Below, piece after piece: positions 1-13,195 of a stretch of DNA of 64,000 bases. Position numbers and translations under genes: made by a program. Location: contig NC_059372.1 in assembly GCF_019703515.2 (NCBI RefSeq), forward strand, positions 16,954,492-17,018,491. The letters are read 5' to 3'. The number at the start of each line of letters is the position of its first letter. Position 1 is the stretch's first letter. The notes below the pieces were generated by a model, which worked only from the letters and a program-made list of their open reading frames with translations, made no database searches and had not been told where the DNA came from. This DNA comes from Myxocyprinus asiaticus. Lineage: Eukaryota > Chordata > Actinopteri > Cypriniformes > Catostomidae.

Positions 1-60
1 TGGAGAGATTCTGTCCCTGTCTCCGTGTCCAATCCATCCTGACTGCTCACAGCGTTGGCA
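1..60 (-). CDS. dvl1: dvl1 exon 4 (5' part; continues out of the window)
   Basis: Partial exon of dishevelled-1, a cytoplasmic Wnt signalling scaffold. On the minus strand an acceptor (TAG at 63-61) is followed by codons reading HANAVSSQDGLDTETGTESL, where the first His is completed by the last two bases of exon 3. This resembles the human DVL1 stretch after PPLERTGGIGDSRPPSFH, which ends in the conserved ETGTES motif of the linker between the DIX and PDZ domains. The frame is open to the window edge. The paralogue (a or b) cannot be assigned from so little sequence. Confidence 0.85.
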
Positions 61-81
61 CTAGTACACACATACATATAC

Positions 82-112
82 AGAGAGACAGAGAGAGAGA
101 GAGAGAGAGAGT
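82..112. repeat. (GA)n microsatellite
   Basis: A short GA-rich run. On the minus strand it reads as (CT)n about 20-50 nt upstream of the exon 4 acceptor, so it may act as that acceptor's polypyrimidine tract. Confidence 0.8.
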
Positions 113-876
113 TATATGGTCTCAAAACCACCTCTATTATGCTAAGTCACAATACAGTTGGCCACAAAAGTAAAGAAAAACTTTTCTGGGAAGACTTCTG
201 AAATTAGGATTGCCTACATTCAATTTTTATCGCCAAAAGACATTTCATCATGTAGGGGTTTGTGATTTAAGACTGCATTTTCGGCAACTGTCACTAGTTA
301 ATAAAAGCTTTAGGAGTAAAGTGCGTAGTAAAGATGATTTTGGGTTAGGCTGGGGATGCACTGCAGCCCAAGAGTTTCAGATCCTGCAGGGCTGCGGTTG
401 GGATTTTTTGGGCCTCAGAAAAGCAGGTTGGTGAGGGCCAGAATGCAGTGTGGGAATCAATATTTGTCTGCGGATATGCCAAGGGCTGGTTATTCTAGCA
501 GAGTGGGTAGAATGCCTTTGCTCGGGGCAGAAAAGAAACCTAAAGCTGGTGAGAATATTTTGCTCTTCTCTGACTCCTGACTTTAGATGCAAAGATGTTC
601 ACATATGATGCTACATCAGAAAAAAAGCTGGACAAGATTCAGGTCAAGAAACAGACAGATTGACAGAGAGATTCAGTAAAACACAAAATACAGTGTGTCC
701 CAAATCATAGTAGGTTGAAAACAGTACGCCAAAGATGCCTGGATGGTGTCTAGTGGATTTTCAAAATGGACATCCATTCATGCTTTTTCAGCTGTTTCAG
801 CTGTTACATTTTTTTATTTGAAGAAGATTTCTAAATGTTTAATACTAATATTTAAGTAATAAGCATTTCTTCTCAA

Positions 877-1605
877 CTCTGTGGGTCCATACAATGCAAG
901 TGAATGGTGACCAGAAATTTGAAGCTCCAAAAAACATATAAAGGCAGCATAAAAGTAATCCAAAAGACTCCAGTGGTTAAATGCATGTCTTCAAAAGCGA
1001 TATAATAGCTGTAGGTGAGAAACAGATCAATATTCAGATCAAAAGTCCTTCTTTACTATAAATTCTCCTCCCTGTCAAGAAGGTAGTGATATGCACAAAG
1101 AATGGAAATAGCCAAAAGCAAAAAAAAGAAGAACTCTAAGGAGAGAAGAGAGTGAAAGTGGGACTTAAACATTGATCTGTTTCTCACCCACAGCTTTGAT
1201 ATCGCTTTTGAAAACATACTTTTAACCACTGGAGTCATATGGATTATTTTATGCTGTCTTTATATGCTTTTTGGACCTTCAAAGGTCTGTCACCATTCAC
1301 TTGCATTGTATGGACCTACAGAGCTGAGATATTCTTCTAAAAATCTTTGTTTGTGCTCAGCAGAAGAAAGAAATTCATACGTGGGTGAGTAAATGATAAG
1401 AGAATTTTCATTTTTGGGAACAAAGACATTTTGGAATTTAATTTTATGGAAGAAAGATGTAATGAAAGTAAATGGTGACTGAGGCTGTCAGTCCCTAACA
1501 TTCTGCCTTTTGTGTTTCAAAGAAGACAGAAAGTCACATCGGTATGGAACAACACGAAGGTGAATAAATGATGACAGAATTTTCATTTTTAGGTGAAAAA
1601 TAACT
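877..1605. mobile_element. Foldback MITE, common cyprinid family
   Basis: The left arm (about 877-1010, containing CAATGCAAGTGAATGGTGA) is repeated in inverted orientation at about 1200-1333 (TCACCATTCACTTGCATTG), so the piece can fold into a long hairpin. Two right-end motifs of the same family (GAATTTTCATTTTT preceded by GGTGAGTAAATGAT or GGTGAATAAATGAT) follow at about 1385-1415 and 1560-1605, suggesting two overlapping or nested copies. Related copies lie at 2443-2725, 15955-18045 and 26154-34374. It has no coding capacity. Confidence 0.7.
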
Positions 1606-2084
1606 TTAATGAATAATGAATTTAGCTAGATGTTAAAGCTTACATTCAAATGCAAACAGTATGTGACAAAAAATGTCAGTAGTATGAAAACAAAGTTTTT
1701 CTGACGTGAAAGTGTCCCCCAAAACAGATGATGTCTTTCTACACCTTCAAAGTACTGTATGTGCTTGCTTATCACCACTAAAGTACATACTGTACTTCCA
1801 TTGCATGGCTGGAGTTGCCAAACTGGACAACAGCCACAAAATCTCTCTATATTCTATTCATATCCATTCAAAAGCTCTGTCTTTTCAGACGTAAATTTCC
1901 CAGATTCCCAGACACAGATTTACCCATTTTTCTTTCAAGTTATAAGTAAAACCAGTACACTTAAAAGGTTTGGGAGGTTGCTGTACCAGTTTTGCATTTT
2001 TTTTTCAAGTCATTTTCAACTATTACAAAGAAAAATATGATCAGTTATCATTCAAGCTGTGGCGATCTCCCAAGACTAAATGTG

Positions 2085-2235
2085 TTCCTGTATGGCTCAA
2101 TTGGTAGAGCATGACGCTAACAACATCAAAGTTGTGGGTTTGATTCCTAGGCAACATGCATACTGCTAAAATGAATGCCTTAAAAGCACTGCAAGTTGCT
2201 TTGGGTAAAAGCATCTGCCAAATGTAAATAATTAA
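2085..2235 (+). mobile_element. tRNA-derived SINE
   Basis: The head looks like a tRNA, with an A-box-like GGCTCAATTGGTAGAGC (about 2094-2110) and a B-box-like GGGTTTGATTCC (about 2136-2147). It is followed by the fish SINE/LINE tail TTTGGGTAAAAGCATCTGCC (about 2199-2218). It is a retroposon, not a functional tRNA gene, because the stems do not pair well and an unrelated tail follows. Confidence 0.7.
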
Positions 2236-2442
2236 AACAGATGGCTCCAGTTATTAGTTGAAATACTGTCACAGTCCTGTCTCAATTAGCTCCAACACAA
2301 AGCAGTGTGCTAATGTCTCTCTCTGCTGGAGGCAGCTTGTTATTTCACCAGCATGACTGCAAACTTAAGTGTATTTTAACCACACAGAATATAAATAAAT
2401 AAAAAACCCAAAAGCCATATGTGAAAGCACTATGAAATATTA

Positions 2443-2725
2443 AAGGGACAGTTAACTCCATAAGCCTAATAAAAATTATGTCATAATTTACTCACCCTCA
2501 TTTTGTTCCAAACCTGCATGGCTTTCTTTCTTCCATGGAGGGGATTTTTTTTTTAAATGTTGACAATGCTCTTTTTTTTCCATACAATGAAAGTGAATAG
2601 TGACTGAGGCTGAGGTCAGTCCCCTAACATCTCCTTTTGTGTTCCACTGAAGAAAGAAAGCCAATACAGTTTTGGAACAACATGAGGCTAAGTAAATGAT
2701 GACTAAATTGTCTGTCTTTCTTTAA
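2443..2725. mobile_element. MITE, same family as 877-1605
   Basis: Begins with a TTAAAGGGACAGTTAACTCC-type end and an ATAATTTACTCACCCTCATT motif, contains the family core (TACAATGAAAGTGAATAGTG), and ends with GTAAATGATGAC. Non-coding; length typical of the family (about 280 bp). Confidence 0.65.
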
Positions 2726-3874
2726 ATGACTAATATATATGATTATTTGCCCATAAATATCTTGAGAAATTTAGCCAAATTAACAGTTTGAGTAATCGTC
2801 TATCACACACTGGTATTAAACTGCATTTAATGTGTTTAATGCAAATCTTTCATTCTCTGTCAGTGTGTGTATGTTGTATCTAAAACTTCTATGGTGCGGT
2901 AGGCAGACGGTTGCTTCAATCCTGGGAGGAGATAAAGGCAGCTGTGACACCCAGCAGAGTCTGCGGGGCAACAGAGAAGGGTGTTTTTAATGTCTGCTAA
3001 TCCGGCTTAGCTGCTCAAGGGATGGCCGATAACCTACTCTCCTCATCCTTCCAAATTTATTCACCAGGACCAATGAATAATGCAGCACACAAAGAGAGCA
3101 GGCAGGGTATAACATTAGCTTATTTACTGATGCTTACAGTGAGGCTTTTATTAGGGTAATGAGGGTGAATTCGTGCAGGAGAAACACTGGGAATCTGTAT
3201 TAATCTCCAGTCAAATTGGCCAATGGACTGTTTTGGGGGGATGTATGAGAGAAAAAGATGGAGATGGGAGAAAGGAGGTCTGTGGCTCGCTTATATATGA
3301 CTTGCCACTAGATGGCGCTAAACGCTGTATAAAATCACTGGTGAGAATTCTCAGAAGGCTACAACTCACCAAAACCCACAAAAACAGCCAGAAAGTCAAA
3401 CATTAGATAAAGGAAAAGAAGGACTTTCACAGATTGAACAGGTGCAGTATAGATTCACAAAGGCGGTTGCAAAACTCGTGAAGCTTGTGGATCTAAATTT
3501 AGTCAGATCTTTAATAAGAACAAAGAGAATACTTAATCTGTGTGTTTGCTGTTCTCAAAATCTTCAGCAGAGGCAAAACAAGCTGTTAATTTAATAACTT
3601 ATAACTACCCACATGGTATCTGTATGTTAAAGGGAATAAACCTTAAGACCTTTCAAGACCAATTTTATAACAACAGAATGGAAAAAGACCCACATAAATT
3701 AATTATACAGTAGGTTACTAATAGGGAAATACAGTTTTAAACTGTATAGCTTTCAAAGGTATTGATACTGTAGCCAATATTTTTTAGCCTTGTAATGATT
3801 AATTTGTCTTTGGCAAATACAGTTGTCCGAGATAATAAAAATGAGAAATCTTTTAAAAATATACTTTAAAGTTG

Positions 3875-4110
3875 AAGTGTGTAATTTATGCCCACAAATG
3901 CCACCAAACATAATTACAAAAATAAACATCGTTTTTAAACACCCTTCCGAATAATTCTACCACTGATCAAACAAACAGATAGTCCCGCACCCAATTTATG
4001 CCATTGGTTGAGTCAATGTTACTGTGCCAGGCTGGACGGGTAGCTCAAAACAAAGGAATCTTTATAGCGCCAAAGAGACAATGTTTACAATTTTCAAAGA
4101 AAATTAACCT
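3875..4110. mobile_element. MITE fragment, family B
   Basis: Contains motifs (TGCCACCAAACATAAT, AAACAGATAGTCCCGCACCC, AAAGAAAATTAACCTA) that recur with divergence at 54510-54720 and 54945-55250 in an mxra8 intron. I infer a short dispersed non-coding family; the ends are not resolved. Confidence 0.45.
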
Positions 4111-6000
4111 ACAAAATGGCTTACTTATAGTTGTCCCCGCATATTAAGCTTGGATAAAAGAAAGTCCAATATTTCAACACTGAAAATGTTCACTTCAGCT
4201 GTCAAGTTTGCAGAAATGTCATATTTGTGTACATGGTGGTTTCATTTTTAAAAAACATTTATAGTATTTTCTACAAAAAAATAAAAATAAAAGTGGTTAA
4301 ACCATCAAGTAAAAGATATTTAAATACATGTGAGTGTACACAACATAATCATTAATAAAAAATAAAAAATAAAAAAATAAAAACATTTTACAAGGAATAC
4401 AAATATTTTTTAACAAATATCATAGATATTTGAGTCACAACTATATAAAAGTTTTATTAGAGTTACTCCATTTGACCTAAACAAAATGTGCCTTTTCATA
4501 CAAATGTCAAAATATCTAACAATAAAAAATATTCATGAGGGTCTTAAGGGGTCTTCTCTGTTTTATGGTCACATGACATAAACATTACACAACCTGACTT
4601 TGATATGTGGACAAAAGTTTTTCAAAATTAATAATATATAAAAAAATAAAAAAAATGTACTGATAATTTTTTAAAGAAATAATAATACAATATTATTCCA
4701 AACTACTTATGCCAACATTTTTCAAGAATTTTAGATTTAAATTAGACTTTTTTTTTTTTTTTGTCTCACACCACTAGACTCAGAAGGAAATATCAAAATG
4801 ACTTTGAACACAGAAATTGTTCATAATAGAAGAGGTGTATTTAAGTTATTGTTTCGTGTAAATTGCATTTTTGATTTATTTTTGAATAACTTGATAGCCC
4901 TGGACTAAAAATTAGCATCATGTCATTGACAAATGTACTATTTTGAGATGATTTAAAAGTGTTCATTTTCTTAACCATAAGTTTGGATTTAAAATGCAGC
5001 AGAGCACCGTGTACCACAAACAAAAAGGTGATTATTGATTCTTGTGCACAGCTGACAGAAAACAAGATGTGCTTCAATATGTGTCTCCTTTACGTCCTCA
5101 AATGTGAAAACTCAAACAATTATTATTTGAGACTTTACAGGATTTTTACAAATATATATTTAATACTTTATACAACCTTACATTTTGCAAAGTGAATAAA
5201 AGTATTTTATTCAGAGGGATTCAAACATTTTAGAGGCTTGGGGAAGCGACAGTGAGAGAGTGGGCAAAATTTCAGAGAAAAACATTGCCAAGCAAATACT
5301 CAGGGCAAGTCTGGCACCAACTCTGAATCTTTTTCTAAAAGTAACATGCCATTTCATTCCATAATTCCAAAATGTGTTTTATTTTTCTAAATTAAAATTC
5401 TTTTTATATTCCTGTCCATTTCAAGGTTTAAGACATTTTATACTTTTTAAAGACCAACAGACACCCTGATCCCAACTCTGCAAACCTTCTTCACAGCTCA
5501 TGCAGTGTGTTTTCAGTGCCCAAGCACAAACTGATGCGCTTACTGCAATTATCATTCAGGAAATGTTTATGTTTTCATGGCTATAATTGGTATTGGCCCA
5601 ACAATATGAATTATTATTTGGGCAGCTGTGTAGTTAAGGCATAGTTGGTTGGCCACATGAGCACACAAATGCTGGTGAATACACACAAACACACACTTGA
5701 GGTTTGTGGGGCAAACATGTGTCTCATTAGAATGCAGCCCAAGAGACAAGAGCTGAGTTTGGACTCTGATTCACACATGTGGCTCCCGGAAGGACAACAA
5801 GTAGATCTGCCCTCCAGCTGGAGAACAGACATCTGCTACTGCTGTGACTGTGGTCAGGAACTCACAACAAATTAAATCAAATCAGTGGTTTTGTAATGCT
5901 TGTCAGTGTGTGAAGGTTCAATGAGTTTAAGTTCATACACACATTTGCAGATGGATTTGCATGTGTGCCACATTTAGCTAGATAGACAGACAGATAGATA

Positions 6001-7523
<1,523 letters not shown>

Positions 7524-7581
<58 letters not shown>

Positions 7582-7590
7582 TAGATAGAT
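7524..7590. repeat. (GATA)n/(GACA)n microsatellite
   Basis: About eight GATA units are followed by GACA units and two more GATA units. A few GATA/GACA units also lie left of the transposon (about 5980-6000), so the Sleeping Beauty-like element inserted into this array. Confidence 0.95.
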
Positions 7591-7654
7591 CAACATAAAG
7601 TGTTTTGATTCTTCCTGGTAGCCAAATTTGAGATTAACTGAACTCATTTAACCA

Positions 7655-8013
7655 CTAAAAATCACCTTAAGACCAGTTAAAAGTAATTTGCAAAATGTCT
7701 CAGAAAGGTGATCATTTGTTTGCAGATGCCAATTGGTTTGATATTTTGTTTCTAATCATAAAATTCATTTAATTCATTCATATACAACGCCTTTTTGGGG
7801 GCATTGTATATTCAGTTGAGTGCACATTTGCTTGCATGAAAGGTGCAGCAAAGGTGTCAGGGCCCATTAAGTTACTAATAAGTTTAAGATGAAATTTAAT
7901 AAAATTTTGATGAAATTTGCAGATGTCAATTCATTTGATATAGATTTTTTTTTTCAGAATGCAAAGAAATGTATGCATTTTAAAGTGTCCAAATACTTTT
8001 TAGGGCCACTGTA
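7655..8013. mobile_element. Tc1-like non-autonomous fragment
   Basis: The right end (TCCAAATACTTTTTAGGG then CCACTGTA, about 7989-8013) matches the terminal repeat of the element at 14922-15718. Its interior (TTTGTTTGCAGATGCC) matches the complement of that element's interior. The left end was not found. Confidence 0.5.
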
Positions 8014-8079
8014 TGTGTCCTTATCTGACCTTACTGGTGTACTATGTGACTAAAAAGTGTGTGCATGACATATACTCAC

Positions 8080-8201
8080 TGGAAGGAAGGGGGTCTGGAA
8101 TCTCCAATCCCTCCTGTTCGCTCCAAGGGTGGCGGCAGCTCTTTGTGGCTCTCTGTACATTGAGATCCTCCATCTGAGTGTGTGCTCTCAGCCACCACCA
8201 A
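8080..8201 (-). CDS. dvl1: dvl1 exon 3
   Basis: 122-bp internal exon. The minus-strand acceptor (GGCTGTAG) precedes LVVAESTHSDGGSQCTESHK, then ELPPPLERTGGIGDSRPPSF, and the donor is CA|GTGAGT at 8080/8079. LPPPLERTGGIGDSRPPSF is a hallmark of vertebrate dishevelled proteins just after the DIX domain. It begins in phase 0 after exon 2 and ends in phase 2, matching exon 4. The acceptor is unusual: a (TG)16 tract (8212-8243 on the plus strand as CA) lies 10 nt upstream in place of a normal pyrimidine tract. Confidence 0.95.
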
Positions 8202-8208
8202 CTACAGC

Positions 8209-8211
<3 letters not shown>

Positions 8212-8243
<32 letters not shown>
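8212..8243. repeat. (CA)16 microsatellite at the dvl1 exon 3 acceptor
   Basis: Uninterrupted CA dinucleotides. In the dvl1 pre-mRNA they read as (UG)16, ending 10 nt before the exon 3 splice acceptor. Confidence 0.97.
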
Positions 8244-8246
<3 letters not shown>

Positions 8247-9657
8247 CATGTATATATATACAATGAGTCACAAGAGCTTCAGGAAGAAACTCTCCAGACT
8301 GACTGTTGGCCCTGCATTAATAAGTGGACCAGCAGAAGGAAGAGAAGAGAGTGCATTTGTTTTAGTGGACAGGAGTGTGGAAAAACTGAGGTATACGCTA
8401 GGGCTGTCAACAGGGCTGAGAAACTAAATTCTAATTTTTCATTGAAATATTACCAAAATTCAAATTATAATCGAATTTTAAAGACATTATTTCAGGTAGG
8501 GGGAAAATCTACAAGACATCTGATATTTAAATCAACGTTGTCTCCTAAATCCACAAGAGGGAGCATCGAATCAATATAAGTGCCATAGTGCTACCACGGA
8601 CTTAATCTTCATAATACAGGTGGTACCACAGTGTTTTTCATTAAAACAGTTGTATGTACATACCTAATGCTTATGCAGCGAGACCCTCATAAGAGCAAGC
8701 TAAGGGATAGTCAAGATACAACCACCAAAGACCTCCCCAAAGGGGCTGTTCACTTCGAACATGTCTGCCTTTTTCTATGTAAGCATGTGCTTGACGAACG
8801 AATTTGACTGTTGTGCCACATCTAGAAACATCCGTGTTTGTTATACTGTCTGTTTTAGCCCAAGAATACAATTGGTCTGAACGGTCCGTAAGTCATTGTC
8901 AGTGCTTGGCACACATCCAAAATTCTAATGCTCATTTTTATCTTAAATTCAACAAATATTCAACTTTCTAATTTCGAGTTTACAGCCTATATGCAAAGGG
9001 ACTTTCAGATGTGGGACAGTGTTTTCATAGTCCAAAAATTGGGCCAGTTGATATCTTTGTTTATTTGTCACTGTTTATATTTTTTAGCACTCAATTCACT
9101 AAAGGAATCATGCAAATTAATTTACAGAGCAATCACGCTCAAAACGTTAGTGTTGAATGCAATTTGCACAGTGCAATTCTCAGTGTTGTGGGTCGGTTCT
9201 GCATGTTAGGTTGCAGACTATGCAACGACTACGTAATCTGTCAAACTTTACTGTGATTGTGTCCAGAAACCTGAATTGGCTGTTTAAAACTTTAAAAAAG
9301 TGCATTATACTACACTCTGGATATGTGCCCGGTAATTATGTTATTCTCCATCATTTGTTGAATTACTGCTGCCATGATCAACAGAAAATGTACACAAAAA
9401 TCTCTTTTTAATAGAATTCTGTTTGGGGTTCATAGAACGCAACAGTGCCCACCCACTTTTTCAGCCATCGTGGTTTAGGAAGTATTTTTCCCATAAATAT
9501 TTTCCATAAGGATTTTATAAAATCCTTCAAAAAAAAAAAGTTCTAAGCCATGAACCAAACCAACCAGTGGAGGTGAATCACAGCATTACAAACTTGATGT
9601 AAAGCAGAAAAGTATTTTCAAATCAGACAAAAAGACAAAAGTACAGACACAATGACA
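8244..9657. other. dvl1 intron 2, right part without a recognised gene
   Basis: AT-rich intron sequence. The motif CTAGGGCTGTCAACAGGG at about 8399 looks like the start of a hAT-type remnant, but no matching opposite end was found. Short open frames here match nothing I recognise. Confidence 0.5.
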
Positions 9658-9969
9658 TCTGGCTTCACTGGAGGAGGCCGTCCAGCTGGCTGAGGACTAC
9701 ATGGCGGCGTTTCCGGGAGGCAGCGAGCCAGAGACTCTTCCTTCTTTCTCTCTCTCTCTCTCTCTCTCTCCCTTGCATCTCAACCCCTCCCCTTTCCGTC
9801 CTGTTCCGGCTCCCCGGAGGTGGGGAGGAACCCCGCCCAAACCTCTTCCCTGACCTAGGGGCTCTTTTCTTTTGTCTGTGTCCCCCACTTCCCCTGTCTC
9901 TCTCCACTCTCCCCACAGGCATGGTAGGGAAGCCTGGGCCAGGCTGTTGGGGCTGCAGGGAAGCCAGGA

Positions 9970-10292
9970 ACTGATGGAGGTGGGGACGGTGGTCCGGATC
10001 CCTGACACTCCGCAAGTCGCCCCCAATCGGGCAGGGGTGTATCGTATACCGGTGAGTCTAAAAGGGGATACATACCAAGTTTTGGTGGATTCAGGCTGTT
10101 CTCAAACCTATATTCACCAACGCTTGGGGCAAGACGGTGCACGGATAAACGGGTGAAGGTACGGTGTGTGCACGGGGATATTCACATGTATCCGGTGGTT
10201 GCCATTGAGATACTACTCAGGGGAAAAGGTATAGAGTAGAGGCCACGGTTAATACCCGCCTCACCCATCCACTGATTTTGGGAACGAATTAG
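9970..10292 (+). pseudogene. Gmr1-like copy 1 gag end and retropepsin
   Basis: Aspartic protease segment with the active-site motif LVDSGCSQT (about 10084-10110) preceded by GVYRIPVSLKGDTYQ. In copies 2 and 3 the matching motifs are LVDSGCIQTS and LVDLGCNQTS. The frame breaks near 10140 (ARING then stop), and the shifted frame continues to LILGTN followed by TAG at 10290-10292. Copy 3 has TAG at the same codon; copy 2 has TGG there. Confidence 0.8.
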
Positions 10293-10499
10293 CCTGATTT
10301 TAAGAATTTATTAAGGGAAATATGTGTGGATGGGTTCTGTAAAATGTTGTCTCGGTGTGTGACATGCAATGCTATGGCTTGAGAGGTGGTGCCAGGCCCG
10401 TCTACGTCTGCTCTGTGTCAAGATGACGCAAGAGGGGGAGTTCCTGTCCTTAGGGGGTTCCCTGAGGGGATTTCCCTCAAGAGTAGTCATGCGATGAGT

Positions 10500-11640
10500 C
10501 CCTCAAACACGCGTTTGACCAAGTGAGAGTCATCGATGGTCAACAGCTCCAGCCTGGCGTCGCACTCACATACCCATATTTTTCAATTATTAAAGATCGG
10601 TTGTATCGAGTGACGCAGGACACTCAATCAAAAGAAAATACAACCCAATTATTAGTACCGAAGAGCCGTCGGGAAACTATAACTCACTATAATCCAATGG
10701 CTTGCCATATAGGTCACGAGAAAATGCTGAGCCGAATAATGGCCTGTTTTTTTTGGTGGGGCATTCATAGGGACGTTCGTAAGTGGTGTGCGGCATGCAG
10801 TGAATGTCAGATGGTGAATCCACCGGCCACCCCAAAAGCGCCATTGCGCCCTCTACCGCTGATTGCGGTCCCCTTCTAAAGAATTGCCATGGACCTCGTC
10901 TGGCCATTAGAACGGACCAAACATGGGCATCGCTTTGTATTAGTTCCGGTGGACTATGCAACGGCATATCCGGAAGCAGTGCCCCTGCGCAACATCTCAG
11001 CACATAGTGTTGCAGAGGCACTCTTCAGAATAATCTCCCAAGTGGGGATTCCAAAAGAAATCCTCACTGATCTAGGCACTACATTTATGTCACGAACTCT
11101 ACGCAAACTCTTCGAATTGTTAGGTATTAAATCGATTTGCACCAGTGTTTACCAGCCACAAACAGATGGGTTGGTGAAACAATTTAATTAAACCAAAAAA
11201 AAAATATGATTCGTAAGTTCATACACAAGTATGCTAGGAATTGGGATAAGTGGCTCGAACCTCTGTTATTTGCAGTGCGAGAGGTCCCACAAGCCTCCAC
11301 AGGTGTTTCGCCATTCGAGCTGCTGTATGGGTGTCAGCCACGCAGCGTGCTCGATGTCATGTGGGAAGCTTGGGAGGAGGGACCTTCAAGCAGTAAAAAG
11401 TAAATTCAATATGTTCTTGATCTTACAGCAAAACCCCACATTTTGTGTCGATTAACACAGGAAAATTTGCTCCAAGCTCAGGAACGTCAAAGCCAGCTCT
11501 ATGACAGGGGCACTCGACTATGGGAATTCACACCGGGAGATAAAGTGCTTGTATTGCTGCCCACCTCCAGCTCTAAATTACTCACCAAGTGGCAAGGGCC
11601 CTTTGAGGTCACACTGTGAGTCAGAGATCTCAATTATGAG
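10500..11640 (+). pseudogene. Gmr1-like copy 1 integrase
   Basis: Integrase with an N-terminal HHCC zinc-finger region (CHIGHEKML, then CAACSECQMVN) and a DDE core (MDLVWPLERTKHGHRF, LTDLGTTF, YQPQTDG). The third catalytic residue is lost: the LVERF motif kept in copy 3 (VVERF in copy 2) reads LVKQF here, with Lys in place of Glu (about 11171-11185). Stops lie after PF (about 10877), after FN (about 11189) and after KK (about 11401). The C-terminal part (QERQSQLYDRGTRLWEF in broken frames) runs to about 11640, where the SINE begins. Confidence 0.85.
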
Positions 11641-11648
11641 ATTTGGCG

Positions 11649-12085
11649 GGGGCCTGGGTAGCTCAGCGAGTAAAGATGCTGACTACCACCCCTGGAGTCA
11701 CGAGTTTGAATCCGGGATGTGCTGAGTGACTCCAGCCACATCTCCTAAGCAACCAAATTGGCCCAGTTGCTAGGGAGGGTAGAGTCACATGGGGTAACCT
11801 CCTCATGGTCACTATAATGTGTGGTTCTTGCTCTCAGTGGGGCGCGTGGTGAGTTGTGCGTGGATGCCGTGTAGAATAACGTGAAGCTTCCACACGCGCT
11901 ACGTCTCCGCGGTAACGTGCTCAACAAGCCACGTGGTAAGATGCATGGATTGATGTCTCAGACACGGAGGCAACTGAGATTCGTCCTCCGCCACCTGGAT
12001 TGAGACGAGTCACTACACCACCACGAGGACTTTGAGTGCATTGGGAATTGGGCATTCCAAATTGGGGAGAAAAGGGGAGAAAGAA
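11649..12085 (+). mobile_element. tRNA-derived SINE (about 437 bp) inside Gmr1-like copy 1
   Basis: tRNA-like head with A-box-like GTAGCTCAGCGAG and B-box-like GAGTTTGAATCC, then a conserved body and a tail ending GGGGAGAAAGAAA. The flanks ATTTGGCG (11641-11648) and GTTTGGTG (12089-12096) look like a diverged target-site duplication; copy 2 has the uninterrupted sequence here (about 23590-23610). A second, inverted copy lies at 19763-20214. Confidence 0.85.
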
Positions 12086-13195
12086 ATGGTTTGGTGAATG
12101 GACAGGCATGTCATATTTACCACCTTAACCTCTTAAAATCATGGAAGGAGGCGGTCCCTGTGGCTTTGGCGACAGTAGTTCCGGAGAGGACAGAGCTCAG
12201 GCCGAAGGTGACTCTCAAACCAAATTCATTCACCCCAGTCCCATGTGAAGACCACCTCTTGCCGTCGCAGCTCACAGAAATGGCCAAGTTGCAAGCGGAA
12301 TTTGCGGATGTGTTCTTGCCTCTCCCTGGTCGCACGAACCTCATAGAGCACCATATCGAGACCACCCCGGAGGTGGTCGTTTGTAGCCGCCCCTATCGCC
12401 TTCCTGAACACAAGAAAAGGGTTGTTCAGGAAGAAGTGGAGGCAATGCTCTTGATGGGCATAATAGAAGAGTCGCACAGCTATTGGGCCAGCCCGGTGGT
12501 TCTGACACCTAAGAGCAACGGGACGGTCCGGTTCTGTGTAGACTATCGCAAAGTGAATGCGGTGTCCAAATTTGACGCATACCCAATGCCTCGGATTGAC
12601 GAATTGCTCGATTGATTGGGCGTGGCTCAATTTTATTCAAAATTGGACTTAACAAAGGGTTATTCCAGTCTCCCAAGAAAAAAATGCTTTTTCCACACCG
12701 TTTCATGACTCTTCCGTTCGGTTTGTTTGGGGCCCCAGCCACATTTTAGTGTCTCATGGACAAAATTCTCAGACCACATACAGCATATGCCGCCGCATAT
12801 TTAGATGATATTATTATTTATAGTAATGACTGCCGGCGGCACATGCAACATCTGAGAGCTGTACTGAGGTCACTGCGATGGGCGGGACTCACGGCCAACC
12901 TGAAGAAGTGTGCAAATGGGCGGGTGGAAGTTCCACTTGGGTCATGGGCAGGTGTGACCCCAGGTTAACAAAACTGCAGTGATTGTGGCCTGCCCAAGAC
13001 CCAAGACCAAAAAGGAGGTAAGACAGTTTCTGGGGCTGGCTGGCAACTACCGAAGGTTTGTGCCTAGTTACTCTAGCTTTGTGGGGGCCACTTTTACATG
13101 CTCCTAATTTCTCTCTCTCCTTTATTTTGCAGATGGATGCATCCGACAGGTGGCTGGGGGCGGTAAACTGCACCTTATCTCGGTGTTTGGAAGCA
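12086..13195 (+). pseudogene. Gmr1-like copy 1 reverse transcriptase and RNase H start
   Basis: Ty3/gypsy-type RT. After HIYHLNLLKSWKEAV come the finger motifs (LPEHKKRVVQEEVEAMLLMG, RFCVDYRKVNAV), the palm DAYPMPRIDELLD, a stop at 12613, then LTLPFGLFGAPATF-like residues in a shifted frame and the catalytic AAYLDDIIIYSND (about 12790-12830) with YLDD intact. The connection region (KKEVRQFLGLAGNYRRF, about 13012-13060) leads into an RNase H start (MDASDRWLGAV, about 13132) that stops abruptly: the 3' end is deleted. Confidence 0.87.

Larger units (their letters stand above)
9658..13195 (+). mobile_element. Gmr1-like LTR retrotransposon, copy 1 (both ends truncated)
   Basis: A Ty3/gypsy-type element in the order gag end, protease, integrase, RT, RNase H start, all on the plus strand. 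Integrase before RT is the arrangement described for the deuterostome Gmr1-like group and the reverse of ordinary Ty3/gypsy. It starts inside gag (residues like EEAVQLAEDYMAAFPGG, shared with copies 2 and 3) and stops just inside RNase H (DASDR at about 13138). No LTRs are present. A SINE interrupts it at 11649-12085 between integrase and RT. Multiple stops and frameshifts make it inactive. Confidence 0.88.

Noticed and set aside
2085..2160. tRNA gene
   Set aside because: A and B box-like sequences are present but stems pair poorly and a SINE body and tail follow.
9697..10142. Minus-strand open frames rich in Arg and Pro
   Set aside because: Antisense shadows of the Gmr1-like gag/protease region and its CT microsatellite.
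11649..11730. tRNA gene at the SINE head
   Set aside because: Part of a dispersed SINE with target duplication, not a free tRNA gene.
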